From positions 43,722-107,721 of the forward strand of contig JACRBM010000045.1 in NCBI GenBank assembly GCA_016219275.1: 64,000 bases of DNA, given 5' to 3'. The DNA is from Chloroflexota bacterium (lineage in GTDB: Bacteria; Chloroflexota; Anaerolineae; UBA4142). The position numbers and the translations under genes are program-made. The stretch's first letter is position 1, and every line of letters begins with the position of its first letter. Under the pieces are notes generated by a model. The model saw only the letters and a program-made list of their open reading frames with translations. It did not search any database and was not told the DNA's origin. Below, one piece after another: positions 32,566-41,170 of the stretch.

Positions 32566-35559
32566 CTACGGGTTCGCGATAATTTCGTACACGACTTGCG
32601 GGTTCGCAAAGAACCGAACGCTACCATTGGCGTTCGCGATTGGCTTGACCTGGGTTTGGCGATTGCCCTGTTCGTCCAACTGGAACACATTCACATTACC
32701 GGCGACAAGACCCTCAAGCGAAATCACCGTGACCGCGTTACTGCTACTCTGCGCCGTGATACGTTGCGCCGATGCGCACTCGATGTACACGCCCAACTGA
32801 TTCGCGTTTTCGCCGGTCGCAAGATTTTCGAGACGGATCGCCCAGTTGTCGCTCGCGAGCCGCGTGCCCGCGCCAAGATAGATCGCTTGAATCGAATCAT
32901 CCACACGACTGACCCACGCGACATTGCCATCGAGCGTGTACTCGCCAAAACGTTTTTCACCGCGCGCGCCGGATACCATCAACACATCCGTCGTCTTGCC
33001 GCGCGAAATGCGAATGCCGGTCGCGTCGTCCGCGTTCACGATGGAAGTGAGATTGGTGATTGCCGGCGCGTTCGCGTACGGTTCGACGATCGAAACAAAG
33101 CGCGCGGTCTTGGCTTGGCGACGCGCGATCACGAGCGGCACACGTTCCGGCGCGGTCTCGTCACCGACCGGCGCGGCGACCATTCCATCGGCGGCGATGA
33201 TTTGTGTGCCGGGCGCGCCCAACATCTGCAAACGCACTTTTTGATCGGACGCCATCGTCCAATCCGCACGCCAGGTATGGTCGGTTTTTATTGTGCGCAC
33301 ATTCGACAAGTACTCGTACCCGTTCGCTTTGCCGACTACGCCGGTCGTAGATTGCAAATTCAAATCGCTCGCGAATTTGCCATAGTTGTGGTACACCCAA
33401 TCGTACTTGTTTTCGACCGCGCTCTCGGCTTGCGTCAGATCAACCCAGTAATCGCTCGCCAACAAAATCGTCCGCGCATAATACACCCCGCCGTACGATT
33501 TTGTCGTGGACGCGCGCGCGACCTGGAGCTGCACGCCGCTCGCAAACGCGTCAAGCGCGGCGAGGGGCGCACGCGCTTGCGATTTTTCGTTGACGATCAA
33601 AACGTTGTGCGCGAGCGATTGTTTGTACCAACCGACGTGCGCGGGGTCTTCGTACTTGATTGAACCCGCATCCGGCGCAAGCGTGCGACCCAGCCCGGCG
33701 AAGACGATGCCCAACTGATCGGGATGACTGTGCCCGCCCTCGTACCCCATCGCGTTGAGTACGACGTGTTTCGCGTTCACGCCGGCACCGGCGCGCAACA
33801 CAGCCAGTCCCGATTTCGCAAACAGTTCGCTCTGCCATGACACCGGCGACGCGGCGGGCAAATCGGCGACGCCGTACATCAACGCCTCGAACGATTCGCG
33901 CTCGGTCGCGCGCAGAACATTCACATAGCGCGGCTCGCGCAAACGGCGATACGCGGACTCGTAATAGCGCGCGCGATCCGACGCGCCCAGGTACACCTGG
34001 CGCCCATCGTTGATGACCGGCAAACACAGAGTCGTATCCGCGTAGCGCAACGGAAAATCGAGCAACGCCTTGTAACCCGGTTCCTGATACAAATCAATCC
34101 CCGCGTGATACGCCGCTTCAAACAACGGCATCCACGCTTGCATCACGTAAAACTGATAGTGCATCGAACCTTCGTACCACGCGCCATCCACGCTGATACT
34201 GTTCTTCAACTGATAGTACACACCGCTCCCTTTTTTGTTGAGCGCGTGTTCGACGTACTCTTTGTCGGCGAGCGCGAAACCGATCACGCCGATGCCGGCG
34301 TTGTACCAGGCTTGATGATTGTGGCGACCTTCGTTGTTCTCCATCAACAATTCGGCGGCGGGGCGCAACACCTTTTTTTCGATTTGCTCGCGCGCGGCGG
34401 ACGTGAGGTCATCGTACATCAAATCGTACGCCCACGCGAGCGGAATGACCCACGCGGCTTCGTTGATGCCCTGCGCGGTCGCGCGTCCGCCCGCGCTCGC
34501 TTTGTTATCTTCGCGTCCTTCCTTGTCGTGGATTTTGTACGAGAGGTACTTGTCGGCATAACCCAGCAAAATTTCTTTTGCCTTGTCGCCGTACTTGGTC
34601 TCGCCGGTCAACTGCGCCATCAGTGCGAGATCGCGCGCGGCGTTTGCCAAATCATAATGCGCTTGCGTGATATCGTAATCTTCGCCGCCCGCGTGATAAT
34701 AGCCGCCGCCGGTCGCGGGCAACTTGATCGTCCGCGTGGACCACATGAACGCGTTCGTCTTGATCGTTTGAAAACCGGATTTTGCCCAGTCGTACGTTTC
34801 GCTCTTCTTTTTGATTTCGGCAAGCTCCGTCGCGTTCACAAACAAATTCGGATGTTGCTTGGGCAAGGTCACGCTCAACGCGGATTCCGTTTTCGCATTC
34901 GACAGTTTCATCGCGTCAAAGTACAGGAGCGTGCTCGGGTTGGGATTGTGGCTCCAACCGGTAGACGCGATCTTGAAATAGTCAATCTTGTTCCAGCCAA
35001 TCGGATTGCGCGTTGCCGCGAATTCCTTGAGCGGAATTTCGAACAAGCGCCAGCCCGTCCAATCAATCACAATTTCAAGTTTGTAGTAATCGTCATCGGA
35101 GGTTTTGTCGTCCTCGGAGTACGCGACGATTTCAATCGCGGACTTGTTCGCGATGGCAGAGTGCGCCCAGAACGTCAGGTACTTGTACGCGCTCCAATCG
35201 TGCGGAATGTCCACCGCGACGAGACGATTGTTCTCGACGACATTCTCCCACTTGCCGGATGTTTTGCCTTGCTTGACCTGATCCGTGCTCGCGACCAACC
35301 CAGCCGTTGGCTTGACCCATTGATCGGTGTACTTGGTGTGGAATTTCGAAACGGGAAGGAATCCCTCCGGCGGCTTTGCGCCAACGGCGATCTGAACCTG
35401 GGTATCTTGATTGTAACCGAGCCATTGTGTGTTCACGTTTTCGAAATCGGCAATGACGAGACCGTCTTGCTCCGCCGGTTTTTCCGGCGCAATCGTCGGC
35501 GACGCGCACGCGGTCAACGCGATCAATGCCATCAACACGAACAGTCCGAGTCTGATCAT
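32566..35559 (-). CDS. Heparinase II/III-type polysaccharide lyase lipoprotein
   Basis: A 997-residue exported protein. The signal MIRLGLFVLMALIALTAC ends in lipobox LTAC, so it should be lipid-anchored. Residues about 35-215 look like a beta-sandwich carbohydrate-binding domain (VIADFENVNTQWLGY). Then comes an (alpha/alpha) toroid with NNEGRHNHQAWYNAGIG and SVDGAWYEGSMHYQFYVMQA. The C-terminal beta domain starts near the family-typical GYEGGHSHPDQLGIVFAGLG. The Asn-His and Tyr/His residues in those motifs fit a lyase catalytic site. It is the last gene of the operon and probably cuts the uronate-containing polymer outside the membrane before import. The exact polymer (alginate, heparin-like or other) cannot be read. 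Confidence 0.83.
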   Translation of the reverse strand: MIRLGLFVLMALIALTACASPTIAPEKPAEQDGLVIADFENVNTQWLGYNQDTQVQIAVGAKPPEGFLPVSKFHTKYTDQWVKPTAGLVASTDQVKQGKTSGKWENVVENNRLVAVDIPHDWSAYKYLTFWAHSAIANKSAIEIVAYSEDDKTSDDDYYKLEIVIDWTGWRLFEIPLKEFAATRNPIGWNKIDYFKIASTGWSHNPNPSTLLYFDAMKLSNAKTESALSVTLPKQHPNLFVNATELAEIKKKSETYDWAKSGFQTIKTNAFMWSTRTIKLPATGGGYYHAGGEDYDITQAHYDLANAARDLALMAQLTGETKYGDKAKEILLGYADKYLSYKIHDKEGREDNKASAGGRATAQGINEAAWVIPLAWAYDLMYDDLTSAAREQIEKKVLRPAAELLMENNEGRHNHQAWYNAGIGVIGFALADKEYVEHALNKKGSGVYYQLKNSISVDGAWYEGSMHYQFYVMQAWMPLFEAAYHAGIDLYQEPGYKALLDFPLRYADTTLCLPVINDGRQVYLGASDRARYYESAYRRLREPRYVNVLRATERESFEALMYGVADLPAASPVSWQSELFAKSGLAVLRAGAGVNAKHVVLNAMGYEGGHSHPDQLGIVFAGLGRTLAPDAGSIKYEDPAHVGWYKQSLAHNVLIVNEKSQARAPLAALDAFASGVQLQVARASTTKSYGGVYYARTILLASDYWVDLTQAESAVENKYDWVYHNYGKFASDLNLQSTTGVVGKANGYEYLSNVRTIKTDHTWRADWTMASDQKVRLQMLGAPGTQIIAADGMVAAPVGDETAPERVPLVIARRQAKTARFVSIVEPYANAPAITNLTSIVNADDATGIRISRGKTTDVLMVSGARGEKRFGEYTLDGNVAWVSRVDDSIQAIYLGAGTRLASDNWAIRLENLATGENANQLGVYIECASAQRITAQSSSNAVTVISLEGLVAGNVNVFQLDEQGNRQTQVKPIANANGSVRFFANPQVVYEIIANP

Positions 35560-35581
35560 GGGTGAACTCCAAACAAACTTG

Positions 35582-35603
35582 GGGGCGACGCATGCGTCGC
35601 CCC
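35582..35603. repeat. Perfect 22-bp palindrome inside the operon
   Basis: GGGGCGACGCA and its complement TGCGTCGCCCC lie between the binding-protein and lyase genes. It may stabilise the upstream mRNA or reduce read-through to the lyase gene. Confidence 0.5.
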
Positions 35604-35614
35604 ATCCACTGACA

Positions 35615-36985
35615 TTACTTGGCTTTTTGCAGAATCTCTTTGATCTTGGGACTCATCCGCGCGAGCGCGTCTTTCGCGGTGGCGTTGCCGTTCCACAGTT
35701 CGCCCAACTCGGCGCTTTGCGCGGTCGCGATTTCATCATAGATCGGATGAATCGGGTCGTACATCGTGAACAAGTTTTCCTTGCCGGCGAGGAATGCTTT
35801 TTTGTTGATCGTCAGACTCGCCGGTTTGAGAAACCGATCCGAATTTTGAAAGTCCACGAGCGACGGCGTCATTTGTTGCAAATCCAACAGCAAGCCCACA
35901 CCCATCGAATCGGGACCGGCGAGGAATTTGATAAACTCCCACGCGGCTTCGGGATTCTTGGATTGCGCGCTGATGCCAAAGCAACTGCCGTCGCTGCGAT
36001 TGGCTTGCACTTTGCCTTTCGGAAGCGGCGCGAGATCCCATTTGAAATCTTTGATCGTTTGGTACTGCGGCACGCGCCAGTGACCGATGATGTTCATCCC
36101 GGCTTTGCCGGCGAGGAACATGTCCGTGATGTTGGCGCGTTCTGCGGTGCTCGGCATTACCTTGTGCTTGTTCGTGAGATCGCCGAGGAATTGCAACGCG
36201 TCAATGGATTCTTGATCCTCGATCAACATCTTGGTCGGCTTGCGAATGTCGTCAAAGATGCCGTGCCCGGTCTTGCTCCACACGATGACGGGCCAGTACG
36301 AGGTCCACACGTCCACGCCAAATTGATCTACCTTGCCGTCGCTGTTCGTATCCTTGGTCAGCTTTTGCGCGGTCGCGAGAAATTCGTCCCAGCTCCAACC
36401 TTCTTTCGGGTACGCAATGCCGGCTTTGTCGAACATGTCCTTGTTGTAAAACACGCCAACGGCGGCAGTGTCAATCGGCAAGCAGTACACTTTGCCGTTG
36501 TACTTGTAGAGATTCAGGATGGACTGGTCGTACTTTTTGAGATCAATCTTGTCGCGCGCCGCCAAATCGTCGAGCGTCATCAGCGCGCCCTTGGACGCGA
36601 GCGCGTACGCGTTGTGCGTCGCGGGATAGATCACGTCTGGCGCGGTCGCGCCCGCGATCATCGTTTGCAGTTTGATCCAGTACTCGGTGCCGCTGCTGAT
36701 GTTTTCGATTTCCACTTTGATGTTGGGATTTTGTTTTTGGAATGCTTCGATCACCGGCGCGGCAACGCCGTCCAAGCGCACCTTGTCCCAGCGCATAAAC
36801 CATCGGAGCGTTACGTTGCCTTTTGGCGCGGCGGGTTTCGTCGGTTCGGTTTTCGAACTGGCGGCGGGTGCGCTCGTCGGCGCGGTCGGCGCGCTCGTCG
36901 GCGTCGCGCACGCGGCGAGCGCGAGTAACGCGACCGTCAGCGCCAGGATTACCATGAGCGTCTTGGTCCAATGCGAGTGTTTCAT
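35615..36985 (-). CDS. Sugar ABC transporter substrate-binding lipoprotein
   Basis: A 456-residue family 1 extracellular solute-binding protein. The signal LMVILALTVALLALAAC has lipobox LAAC. An Ala/Pro/Thr linker follows, then a mature domain with VTLRWFMRWDKVRLDGVAAP, TAAVGVFYNKDMFDKAGI and KAAWEF-like segments (NPEAAWEFIKFLAG). It delivers oligosaccharides to the two permeases encoded directly upstream. ATG 36985 is preceded by GGAGG at 9 nt. No ATPase gene is in the operon, so a shared MsmX/UgpC-type ATPase elsewhere is presumably used, which is common for this transporter class. Confidence 0.9.
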   Translation of the reverse strand: MKHSHWTKTLMVILALTVALLALAACATPTSAPTAPTSAPAASSKTEPTKPAAPKGNVTLRWFMRWDKVRLDGVAAPVIEAFQKQNPNIKVEIENISSGTEYWIKLQTMIAGATAPDVIYPATHNAYALASKGALMTLDDLAARDKIDLKKYDQSILNLYKYNGKVYCLPIDTAAVGVFYNKDMFDKAGIAYPKEGWSWDEFLATAQKLTKDTNSDGKVDQFGVDVWTSYWPVIVWSKTGHGIFDDIRKPTKMLIEDQESIDALQFLGDLTNKHKVMPSTAERANITDMFLAGKAGMNIIGHWRVPQYQTIKDFKWDLAPLPKGKVQANRSDGSCFGISAQSKNPEAAWEFIKFLAGPDSMGVGLLLDLQQMTPSLVDFQNSDRFLKPASLTINKKAFLAGKENLFTMYDPIHPIYDEIATAQSAELGELWNGNATAKDALARMSPKIKEILQKAK

Positions 36986-37076
36986 CTTCGAATCCTCCTC
37001 AAAAATAAATGGGCATGTGCCAATGGATGAATGTGCACGCAAGAATTTTTCCGTGCCTCCTTTCCGAAATGGGTTG

Positions 37077-37931
37077 TTATCCTTTCACACCACCAGAGCC
37101 AGTCAACGCGACGCCTTGAATAAAGTACTTTTGCGCGATGAAAAAGATGATCAGCGGCAACGCCATCGCGACCGCGGTCGCCGCCATGAACAAATTCCAT
37201 TCCATGAAATAATCGTTGCGAAACGCGGCGAGACCCAGCGCGACGGTATAATTCTTGGTCGAGCTGATGTAAATGAGCGGACCCAGGAAATCGTCCCAGG
37301 ATTCGAGAAATTCGAACACCATCACCGCGCCAAGCGCCGGTTTGGCGAGCGGCAAAATGATGCGCCAATAAATTCCCAAGTGCCCACAGCCGTCCATCTT
37401 CGCGGCGTCGTCCAGTTCGAGCGGAATGGTCATAAAGTATTGGCGCAGGAGAAAGATGTTGAACGCGCCGCCGAAAAAGTTCGGCACGATCAAGGGCAGC
37501 AGCGAATCGAGCCAACCGAGTTCCTTGAACAGGATGAAACGCGGGATGATAAGAATCTGGAACGGAATCATCAGCGTGCTCAAGACGACGAGAAAGAGGG
37601 CGTCGCGCCCCGGAAAACGCAAGCGCGCGAAACCGTAGGCGACGAGCGAGCAACTCAGCACCTGCCCAACGATGTTCAATCCTGCGATCAACAAACTGTT
37701 GCGATAAAATGTGGCGAATGGCATCGCGTTCCACGCGTCCACAAAATTCTTCCACACGACCGGCTCGGGGATCCACACCGGCGGATACATCAACGCTTGT
37801 TGGGGCGTTTTGAGCGCGGTGCTCAACGTCCACGCGAAGGGAATCAGAATCACGAACGCGCCGAGCGCGAGCAGCGCGTAAATGACGCCGCGTCCCAGCC
37901 CGCGCATGAGTTTGGATGGATTAGCCATCAT
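37077..37931 (-). CDS. Carbohydrate ABC transporter permease (MalG type)
   Basis: A 284-residue inner-membrane protein with six predicted membrane helices, beginning VIYALLALGAFVILIPFAWT. The EAA loop that contacts the ATPase reads ELDDAAKMDGCGHLGIYWRI, with the conserved Gly and the ILPLAKP that follows. It ends ALTGSGGVKG, the usual KG terminus of MalG-like proteins. It is separated from the upstream permease by 3 bp, so the two are translated together. It forms the translocation channel with that partner. Confidence 0.92.
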   Translation of the reverse strand: MMANPSKLMRGLGRGVIYALLALGAFVILIPFAWTLSTALKTPQQALMYPPVWIPEPVVWKNFVDAWNAMPFATFYRNSLLIAGLNIVGQVLSCSLVAYGFARLRFPGRDALFLVVLSTLMIPFQILIIPRFILFKELGWLDSLLPLIVPNFFGGAFNIFLLRQYFMTIPLELDDAAKMDGCGHLGIYWRIILPLAKPALGAVMVFEFLESWDDFLGPLIYISSTKNYTVALGLAAFRNDYFMEWNLFMAATAVAMALPLIIFFIAQKYFIQGVALTGSGGVKG

Positions 37932-37934
37932 CGG

Positions 37935-38885
37935 TTACTTGCCCTTTCCCAACGTGCTCTCGTAATAAACCCACAACTTGGACGAGCGAAAGACGAGCAC
38001 GGTGAACAGCATCAAGATGAGAAAAAAGACCCACGCCATCGCGGAGGCATAGCCCATGTGGAAGCGTTGGAACGCGTGCTGATAGAGATAGTAGACGTAG
38101 AAGAGCGACGCGTAACGCGGTCCGCCGCCGGTCATCACGTATGCTTGCGTGAACAGTTTGAACGAATCCATCAGCCCCATGATCAAATTGAAAAAGATGA
38201 TCGGCGTCATCATCGGCAGAGTGATGTTAAAGAATTTGCGCCACACATTCGCGCCGTCAATGTCCGCGGCTTCGTACATTTCCGGCGCGATGCTCTGCAA
38301 GCCGGACAAGTAGACGATCATATTTTTTCCCAACATGCCCCACACTGCCATCATCATCAACGAGGGCAAGACCCAGAACTCGTTCTGCAACCACGCCGGT
38401 CCCCGAATGCCAAACACGGTCCACAACATGCCGTTGAGAATTCCGTAATCCGGATTGTAGACCCACATCCACAACAACGACACGGCGACCGGCGGCAGAA
38501 CGACCGGCATGTAATAAATCACGCGCCACAAACCGACGAACCGAACTTTTTGATTCAACAACAACGCCGCCGCGAGTCCGACGGCAATGCCCAGGGGCAC
38601 GCGCCCCAGCGCGTACACCGTCGTCACTTTGAGCGATTGCCAAAAGAGTGGGTCGTTTACAAGTTTCACATAATTGTCCGCGCCGATAAACTCCGGCGCT
38701 TTGACAAAATCCCATTCGGTGAAACTGATATACAGCGACGCGATAAAGGGTCCGAGCGTAAAGACCAAAAAACCGACGATCCACGGTGAGATGAATAAAT
38801 AGCCCGAAAGCCATTCCGGTGTTTTGAAGCGTTCTCGAAATGGTACGCGCACTACCGTTGCGTGCGTCGTCACCGATTGTGTCAT
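37935..38885 (-). CDS. Carbohydrate ABC transporter permease (MalF type)
   Basis: A 316-residue inner-membrane protein with six helices, opening with FLVFTLGPFIASLYISFTEW, the typical MalF/UgpA start. The EAA loop is MYEAADIDGANVWRKFFNIT followed by LPMMTP. Its ATG overlaps the stop of the upstream heparinase-like gene by 4 bp (ATGA), so translation is coupled. It pairs with the MalG-type permease. Confidence 0.92.
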   Translation of the reverse strand: MTQSVTTHATVVRVPFRERFKTPEWLSGYLFISPWIVGFLVFTLGPFIASLYISFTEWDFVKAPEFIGADNYVKLVNDPLFWQSLKVTTVYALGRVPLGIAVGLAAALLLNQKVRFVGLWRVIYYMPVVLPPVAVSLLWMWVYNPDYGILNGMLWTVFGIRGPAWLQNEFWVLPSLMMMAVWGMLGKNMIVYLSGLQSIAPEMYEAADIDGANVWRKFFNITLPMMTPIIFFNLIMGLMDSFKLFTQAYVMTGGGPRYASLFYVYYLYQHAFQRFHMGYASAMAWVFFLILMLFTVLVFRSSKLWVYYESTLGKGK

Positions 38886-41170
38886 ATTCGTTCTCCTTCT
38901 GCGCCGTTGATGTCTACGGAATGCTCCGGCGAGCGTTCGCTACAGTGAATTTTCACATCGCCGCGTGGCACGAACACGCGCACGAGAGAAAGCATCGCGT
39001 CGAAATTCGCGTTCGCCGATGCGCCATTGACGACGACCGACTCGCGCGGCGATGCTGACCAGAAACTCATCCATTCAGGCGCACGCGCGTTCACGCGCCA
39101 CGTTGCCCCGTCCGCCTCGCACGACACCGGCTCGGCGGATGCGAAACGCAATTGCTTGCCGATCCACACACGCGTTGCATCACCCGCCGCGAAATAATCG
39201 AGCGTCTCGCCGCGAAAACCGGCGACGATCCAACGCGCATCCGTCTCGATTTCACCCGCGATCTTGATGCCGCGCGCACCACGCGCGAACGCAACAATCA
39301 CGCGCGCAACCGATTCGTTTAGCGACAAGGCACTGCCCACTTCACACGCGATTGCCTCAACCTGGGTCGGCGTTGCGATGGTAAGCGCGACGAAAAACCG
39401 TGTGGCGGTCGTGCGTTCCGGCGTCAGCATCAACGTGTGTTGCGGATGACGCAGCACCCATTCCGGCGTAGACGACGACGGATACGCGACGATTTCTTGC
39501 TCAATGTTCTTCACCGCGAATTGTGCCGGTTCGACAACTGAAACGGTGAAACGAGTGTCACCAAGAACTGCGCCGAAATTATGAATTGCGAATTGCGAAA
39601 TGCCATCCGCCATCGGCGCATCCGTTTGCAACTGCCACGTAAACTCGCGCGGCTCACGCGACGCGAGGTCATCGCAAATCACTATGTACTTGCCATCAAC
39701 GAACAGCATCTGCCGCGTGAATCGGTCGAGTGTGAGCGCGGGATCGTACGCGTGTGCGGCGTCGCCGCGCGCGTACACCACGCGTCGCCCGGCAAAATCA
39801 TTCTCGAACGTGCCGCCCCACTCGACGCCGAGTCCGTCCGCAACGTTGTAAACACCTTCGTGATACTGTCCCTTGCCATCCACCAAAATTGTGTTGTGCT
39901 GACACGATTGTTTTTTCTGACTGTACCCTTCGTCCACCGCGAGGTAATCATCGCCACGCACGAGGATGAACGAATTTTCGTCGGGATGCGCGTGGCCGGT
40001 TTTGACGACCTTCCAGTCGTTTTGCTTTTCGAGCGCGTGACCGAGCGTCCACGCTTTTTCGCCGTTCGGCTTGCCGCACTTGAACACGAGGAACGTCGCG
40101 TCCGGCGACCAATCGGTGCGCGCGCTGACGAGACCCAGGTCGGGGAATGCGCGCGTGGTGGGCAAATCGGCAATCGGCGTTGGCGCAACCGTTGGGTCGT
40201 ACCATAAGAATTCCAGGAACGCGTGCGACGCGGAACTGGGTTTGAGCAGACCTTGTTTGCGTTCGCGTTCCCATTCGCCGATACGTTCGAAATGATCCGC
40301 GAGCCATTGCGCGTGTCCGTTGCGATACACGCTCGCCAGGCGATAGTAAATTGCGAGCGCGTGCGCGGAACGCCGGTCGTGGCAATCGCCAAAATTCGCC
40401 GTGTCAATCAAATTCGGCGCGGACGCGTAGAGGCGATAGTAGAATGTGTTGCGGAGAAATTCGGATTGGTGTAAATCAATCCCAGTTTGTTGCTGAATCA
40501 GATCGGCGGGAATCAACAACCACGGAAATCCGTAACACCAGTAAACAACGCCTTCGTAATCCGAGCCATCCTCCGGCATCAACGCGAGCACCGTTTTGAA
40601 ATTCTCAACCGCGCGTTGCGACCACGCACGCGTTTCGGGATGTTCGCGTTCGAGCGCGTACGCGACCGTCGCGAGTCCCGCGTAGCAAATCCAATTGTGA
40701 TTTTGCCAGAACGCGACGCTCCACCAATTGCCTTCACCGCCGACCGCGAAATCGTACAACCGCGTGCCTTGCAAACGTAATTTCGCGCACAGTGCGTCGC
40801 GTTCCTTTGTTGGCAGAAACTCGTACAACCAATCGTAACTCAAGCCCAGTCCGAACGAGAGCCAGCCCGCGTCGAGATCATGGTCTGGCAGATTCGCTTT
40901 ACCCCAGTGCGGATAACTGATCGCGATCTTGATCCACTCGCGCGCGCGGTCGAGATAGCGCGTGTCGTCGGTCAAGCGAAATGCGAACGCGAGGTTCGCT
41001 GCTGCCATGCCGATATACGTGATCGTTTCGCGCGGATGTTCGACGGGTGGCACGTACGCGAGGTACGTCTCAGCTTGCTCGATCACGCGCGCGAACCGCG
41101 CGCGATGCGTGGTCTGCGCGACGGCGCGCCATTCGTCAAAATTTTTCGAGCCAAGAAAAAGATGCTTCAT
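38882..41170 (-). CDS. Heparinase II/III family protein (cytoplasmic)
   Basis: A 762-residue protein without signal peptide. The alpha/alpha toroid contains VPPVEHPRETITYIGMAAAN, AGWLSFGLGLSYDWLYEFLP and SVAFWQNHNWICYAGLATVA. The C-terminal beta-sandwich includes GHAHPDENSFILVRGDDYLA, the conserved heparinase II/III metal/His region (HAHPDENSF). The likely role is depolymerising oligosaccharides after import. It overlaps both neighbours by 4 bp. AT-rich repeats near 39575-39602 add FAIHNF-type sequence. Conserved family length and intact motifs suggest an active enzyme; substrate specificity is inferred only from the operon. Confidence 0.8.
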   Translation of the reverse strand: MKHLFLGSKNFDEWRAVAQTTHRARFARVIEQAETYLAYVPPVEHPRETITYIGMAAANLAFAFRLTDDTRYLDRAREWIKIAISYPHWGKANLPDHDLDAGWLSFGLGLSYDWLYEFLPTKERDALCAKLRLQGTRLYDFAVGGEGNWWSVAFWQNHNWICYAGLATVAYALEREHPETRAWSQRAVENFKTVLALMPEDGSDYEGVVYWCYGFPWLLIPADLIQQQTGIDLHQSEFLRNTFYYRLYASAPNLIDTANFGDCHDRRSAHALAIYYRLASVYRNGHAQWLADHFERIGEWERERKQGLLKPSSASHAFLEFLWYDPTVAPTPIADLPTTRAFPDLGLVSARTDWSPDATFLVFKCGKPNGEKAWTLGHALEKQNDWKVVKTGHAHPDENSFILVRGDDYLAVDEGYSQKKQSCQHNTILVDGKGQYHEGVYNVADGLGVEWGGTFENDFAGRRVVYARGDAAHAYDPALTLDRFTRQMLFVDGKYIVICDDLASREPREFTWQLQTDAPMADGISQFAIHNFGAVLGDTRFTVSVVEPAQFAVKNIEQEIVAYPSSSTPEWVLRHPQHTLMLTPERTTATRFFVALTIATPTQVEAIACEVGSALSLNESVARVIVAFARGARGIKIAGEIETDARWIVAGFRGETLDYFAAGDATRVWIGKQLRFASAEPVSCEADGATWRVNARAPEWMSFWSASPRESVVVNGASANANFDAMLSLVRVFVPRGDVKIHCSERSPEHSVDINGAEGERI

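Noticed and set aside
36672..38789. Long plus-strand frame of 705 codons opposite the ABC transporter genes
   Set aside because: Composition is Arg/His/Gln-rich with no recognisable domain, exactly opposite three well-conserved genes; it is a GC-driven shadow. The same holds for 34105-35565 and 31478-32488.
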